DNA from: Thermoanaerobaculia bacterium
Lineage (GTDB): Bacteria; Acidobacteriota; Thermoanaerobaculia; Multivoradales; UBA5704
NCBI GenBank assembly: GCA_025937035.1
Contig: JAICSG010000182.1
Location: forward strand, 1 to 7,425
DNA length: 7,425 nt
Reading direction: 5' to 3'
This document shows, in pieces, positions 5,925 through 7,425 of this stretch (its first letter is position 1; every line of letters begins with the position of its first letter). A program made the position numbers and the translations under genes. Below the pieces are notes generated by a model, which worked only from the letters and a program-made list of their open reading frames with translations, was not told where the DNA came from and searched no databases.

Positions 5925-6680
5925 ATGGCGACCACCACGCCCATGATGATTCGGGCTCAGGCGAACGGGGGGAAGTTTCTGGCCGACGACATCGGCGGCG
6001 CGGAGGTGACGGTCCGCGACGCGCGCACCGGCCGCTGGCTGGCCGGCGGCCGGGTCCAGGGGCCGGACTCCGGCACGCTACAACAAAGCTACGTTCCGAG
6101 CGCTTCCCGGTCGGCGGTCGTGACGCCCGGCAATCCGCCGCTCGTGCAGTGGCTGGTGCCGGGACCCACGACCTCCGGCCTCACCGTCGAGCTCCCCATC
6201 ACCCAGCCCACGCTGCTGGAGGTCGAAGCCTACGGACCGCTGGGCGGCCTCCAGTCGGCGCAGCGGGTGGTTACGTACACCTGGGCCGTCCCGGGCGTGC
6301 CGATCACCCAGGGACCCGGCTTCGTCGTCGGGCTCCCCGGGCTCGTCGTCCAGGTCCAACAGCCGCCCACCCATCTGGAATATTCAAGCGCTCCCCAGTC
6401 CGTGCCGTTCGTCGTCAACGTCACCATGATGTGCGGCTGTCCGATCGGCAAAAAGCTGGCCTGGATCCCCGAGGATTTCACCATCACCGCCGCCGTCGAG
6501 CGGATCGGGTCGGGAGCACCCCCGGCGACCGTGTGCTTCAGCGTGCTCCACGATCCCAGCATCTCCCACGGGTCGTTCGAGATGAAGTCTCCGGGCTTCT
6601 ATCAGGCGGCCATCACCGCGGTGCAGAGAAGCACCGGCAACATCGGCACCGGGACGGTGACTTTCTTCACCAAACCATAG
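5925..6680 (+). CDS. Orphan beta-rich protein with a Cys-Gly-Cys motif
   Basis: The protein has 251 residues. GGAGG (5913-5917) is seven bases before the ATG at 5925, which settles the start within an otherwise longer open frame. There is no signal peptide or membrane segment. The N-terminal half (MMIRAQANGGKFLADDIGGAEVTVRD, then TGRWLAGG, SGTL, and VELPITQPTLLEVEAYGPLGG up to about 110) reads like an Ig-like or carboxypeptidase-regulatory-like beta sandwich. A second beta domain spans roughly 135-249. It contains VNVTMMCGCPIGKK (164-177), with Cys170-Gly-Cys172 as a possible metal or redox site, and ends in FYQAAITAVQRSTGNIGTGTVTFF. Cys204 is the only other cysteine. I recall similar uncharacterised proteins sharing the N-V-T-M-M-C-G-C-P-I stretch, but cannot name a family. 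The function is unknown. It converges with the next gene. Confidence 0.8.
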   Translation: MATTTPMMIRAQANGGKFLADDIGGAEVTVRDARTGRWLAGGRVQGPDSGTLQQSYVPSASRSAVVTPGNPPLVQWLVPGPTTSGLTVELPITQPTLLEVEAYGPLGGLQSAQRVVTYTWAVPGVPITQGPGFVVGLPGLVVQVQQPPTHLEYSSAPQSVPFVVNVTMMCGCPIGKKLAWIPEDFTITAAVERIGSGAPPATVCFSVLHDPSISHGSFEMKSPGFYQAAITAVQRSTGNIGTGTVTFFTKP

Positions 6681-6689
6681 GGTTGCTGC

Positions 6690-6731
6690 GCGCGAAAGCG
6701 CCGGGCGCGAGGTGCCGCCACCCGCACCCGG
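6690..6731. terminator. GC-rich hairpins in the convergent gap, weak terminator candidate
   Basis: GCGC-GAAA-GCGC (6690-6701) is a short stem with a GNRA-type loop. Overlapping its end, CCGGG (6701-6705) pairs with CCCGG (6727-6731) and encloses GGTG/CACC (6711-6714 with 6719-6722). The structures fill most of the 60-bp gap between two convergent stop codons. No T-run is present, so termination is only inferred from position. Confidence 0.3.
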
Positions 6732-6740
6732 TTGGCTGAA

Positions 6741-7091
6741 TCACCCCGCCTGCGGATAATCGATCTTCTGGCTCTTGTTGCCGCCGATCACCTCGATCCC
6801 CTTGGTGCCGAAATGGGTGATCGGTTTGTGGAGCGTGGTCGGGGGGACCACCGGGCCGGTGCCCGCCTTGGACGGCCAGTCGGGGCTCATCTTCGTCTCG
6901 ACCACGAGGTAGGGGGCGTACTCCAACCCGTCGACGAACCCGGGACGGATCCTCAGGTCCCAGTTGAAGCCGGAGCTCTGGGCCACCACCTCCAGAACGG
7001 CGGCCGGGGCGCCGAGGACGTCGTAGACGTGCAGGCTCGCGGAGTCGAGATCGGCGAGCCGGACGAGATCAGCCACATTGACAGTGCTCAT
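6741..7091 (-). CDS. Small orphan protein of unknown function (116 residues)
   Basis: On the minus strand AGAGGAG lies seven bases upstream of the ATG at 7091, which I prefer to a longer reading that adds 41 low-complexity residues. The protein begins MSTVNVADLVRLADLDSASL, followed by strand-like stretches HVYDVLGAPAAVLEVVA (21-37), FNWDLRIRPGFVDGLEYAPYLVVETKM (42-68) and a basic Gly/Pro-rich tail (PTTLHKPITHFGTKGIEVIGGNKSQKIDYPQAG). There is no signal peptide, membrane helix or cysteine, so it is probably cytoplasmic unless exported by a non-Sec route. I do not recognise a family. It is convergent with the Cys-Gly-Cys protein. Both lack export signals and look lineage-specific, which is the only hint of a link. 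Confidence 0.72.
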   Translation of the reverse strand: MSTVNVADLVRLADLDSASLHVYDVLGAPAAVLEVVAQSSGFNWDLRIRPGFVDGLEYAPYLVVETKMSPDWPSKAGTGPVVPPTTLHKPITHFGTKGIEVIGGNKSQKIDYPQAG

Positions 7092-7425
7092 GACGCTTCT
7101 CCTCTTCACACAACGTTGCTGGTTATGGCCGCGCCGGCCTGGGCTTTCGCCAAGCGGGCGGACCGATGGAATTCGTGGCGAGGAGCCGGAGCTCCCTCCA
7201 CACAACCCACACACGTTCAGGGGCTTGCGTCAGAGGGTTAGAGCAGAATCGATGCCAGAGCCCTGGCGGAATGGAAAGGCGAGAAATCGGAGGCGAGAGA
7301 TTCATCCCCGCGACCCGGGTACCGTCTTTAAAAGGTTTTTACCGCGACGGATGGACGGCGGGTCTGGAGCATCCGGCAGGCCGACGTCGGCCGGCATCAA
7401 TCCGACATTCGGCGACATAGTGGCC
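7092..7425. other. Region without a supported gene, upstream of the minus-strand orphan gene
   Basis: No ORF here has both a ribosome site and protein-like composition. The stretch should contain the promoter of the gene starting at 7091, but no clear -35/-10 pair is visible. It does hold an AT-rich patch in very GC-rich surroundings (TCTTTAAAAGGTTTTTACCG, 7325-7344) and a perfect 14-base palindrome at 7379-7392. Both could belong to the control region of a gene beyond the right edge. Confidence 0.4.
7379..7392. repeat. Perfect 14-base palindrome, possible operator
   Basis: GGCCGACGTCGGCC reads the same on both strands without a loop, so it is better suited to binding a dimeric protein than to forming an RNA hairpin. 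It lies about 40 bases to the right of an AT-rich patch in an untranslated stretch. In GC-rich DNA a palindrome of this size can arise by chance. Confidence 0.3.

Noticed and set aside
7250..7330. tRNA-like stretch (CTGGCGGAATGG followed by GATTCATCCCC)
   Set aside because: The D-arm-like and T-arm-like fragments have no matching acceptor stem and no proper anticodon arm, so a tRNA is not supported.

Overview
This is a 7.4-kb piece of a high-GC bacterial chromosome. Third codon positions in the real genes are almost all G or C, and intergenic gaps are short. There are no phage, plasmid, insertion-sequence or CRISPR features. The best taxonomic hint is the large regulator at 1383-4172, with an OmpR/CadC-type winged helix, one membrane helix, a TolB/FlgO-like domain and 40-residue TPRs. 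From memory this architecture is common in Acidobacteriota (for example Thermoanaerobaculia-like genomes) and related soil or sediment bacteria. The lipoprotein and LolA-like proteins point to a diderm cell envelope. The phylum assignment is inference.

Layout. Positions 1-247 hold a small hydrophobic protein, possibly the 3' end of a longer gene, and 532-732 a secreted 66-residue peptide with six cysteines. An NTF2/SnoaL-like protein (855-1256, minus) converges on the peptide gene, and the gap between them carries strong GC hairpins. Next comes the 929-residue membrane-anchored regulator (minus), which probably starts at a TTG codon at 4172. A 115-bp divergent gap with repeated GCGAAC-type motifs separates it from a plus-strand pair: a lipoprotein with a DUF3558-like pattern (4288-5085) and, 39 bp later, an exported LolA-like protein (5125-5691). 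A 142-bp nested palindromic repeat (5722-5863) follows. Then come an orphan beta-rich protein with a Cys-X-Cys motif (5925-6680, plus) and a small orphan protein facing it (6741-7091, minus). Positions 7092-7425 hold no gene I can support.

How the genes may work together. The divergent arrangement suggests that the winged-helix protein senses something through its periplasmic or TPR portion and controls the lipoprotein/LolA-like pair, and perhaps itself and the NTF2-like gene downstream. This is inferred from position and motif repetition only. The rest of the window looks like a collection of small, mostly lineage-specific envelope or unknown-function genes. I do not see a clear multi-gene defence, biosynthetic or mobile system. 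The items most worth following up are the nested palindromic element, the indel-free TPR array, the candidate operators and the secreted six-cysteine peptide.
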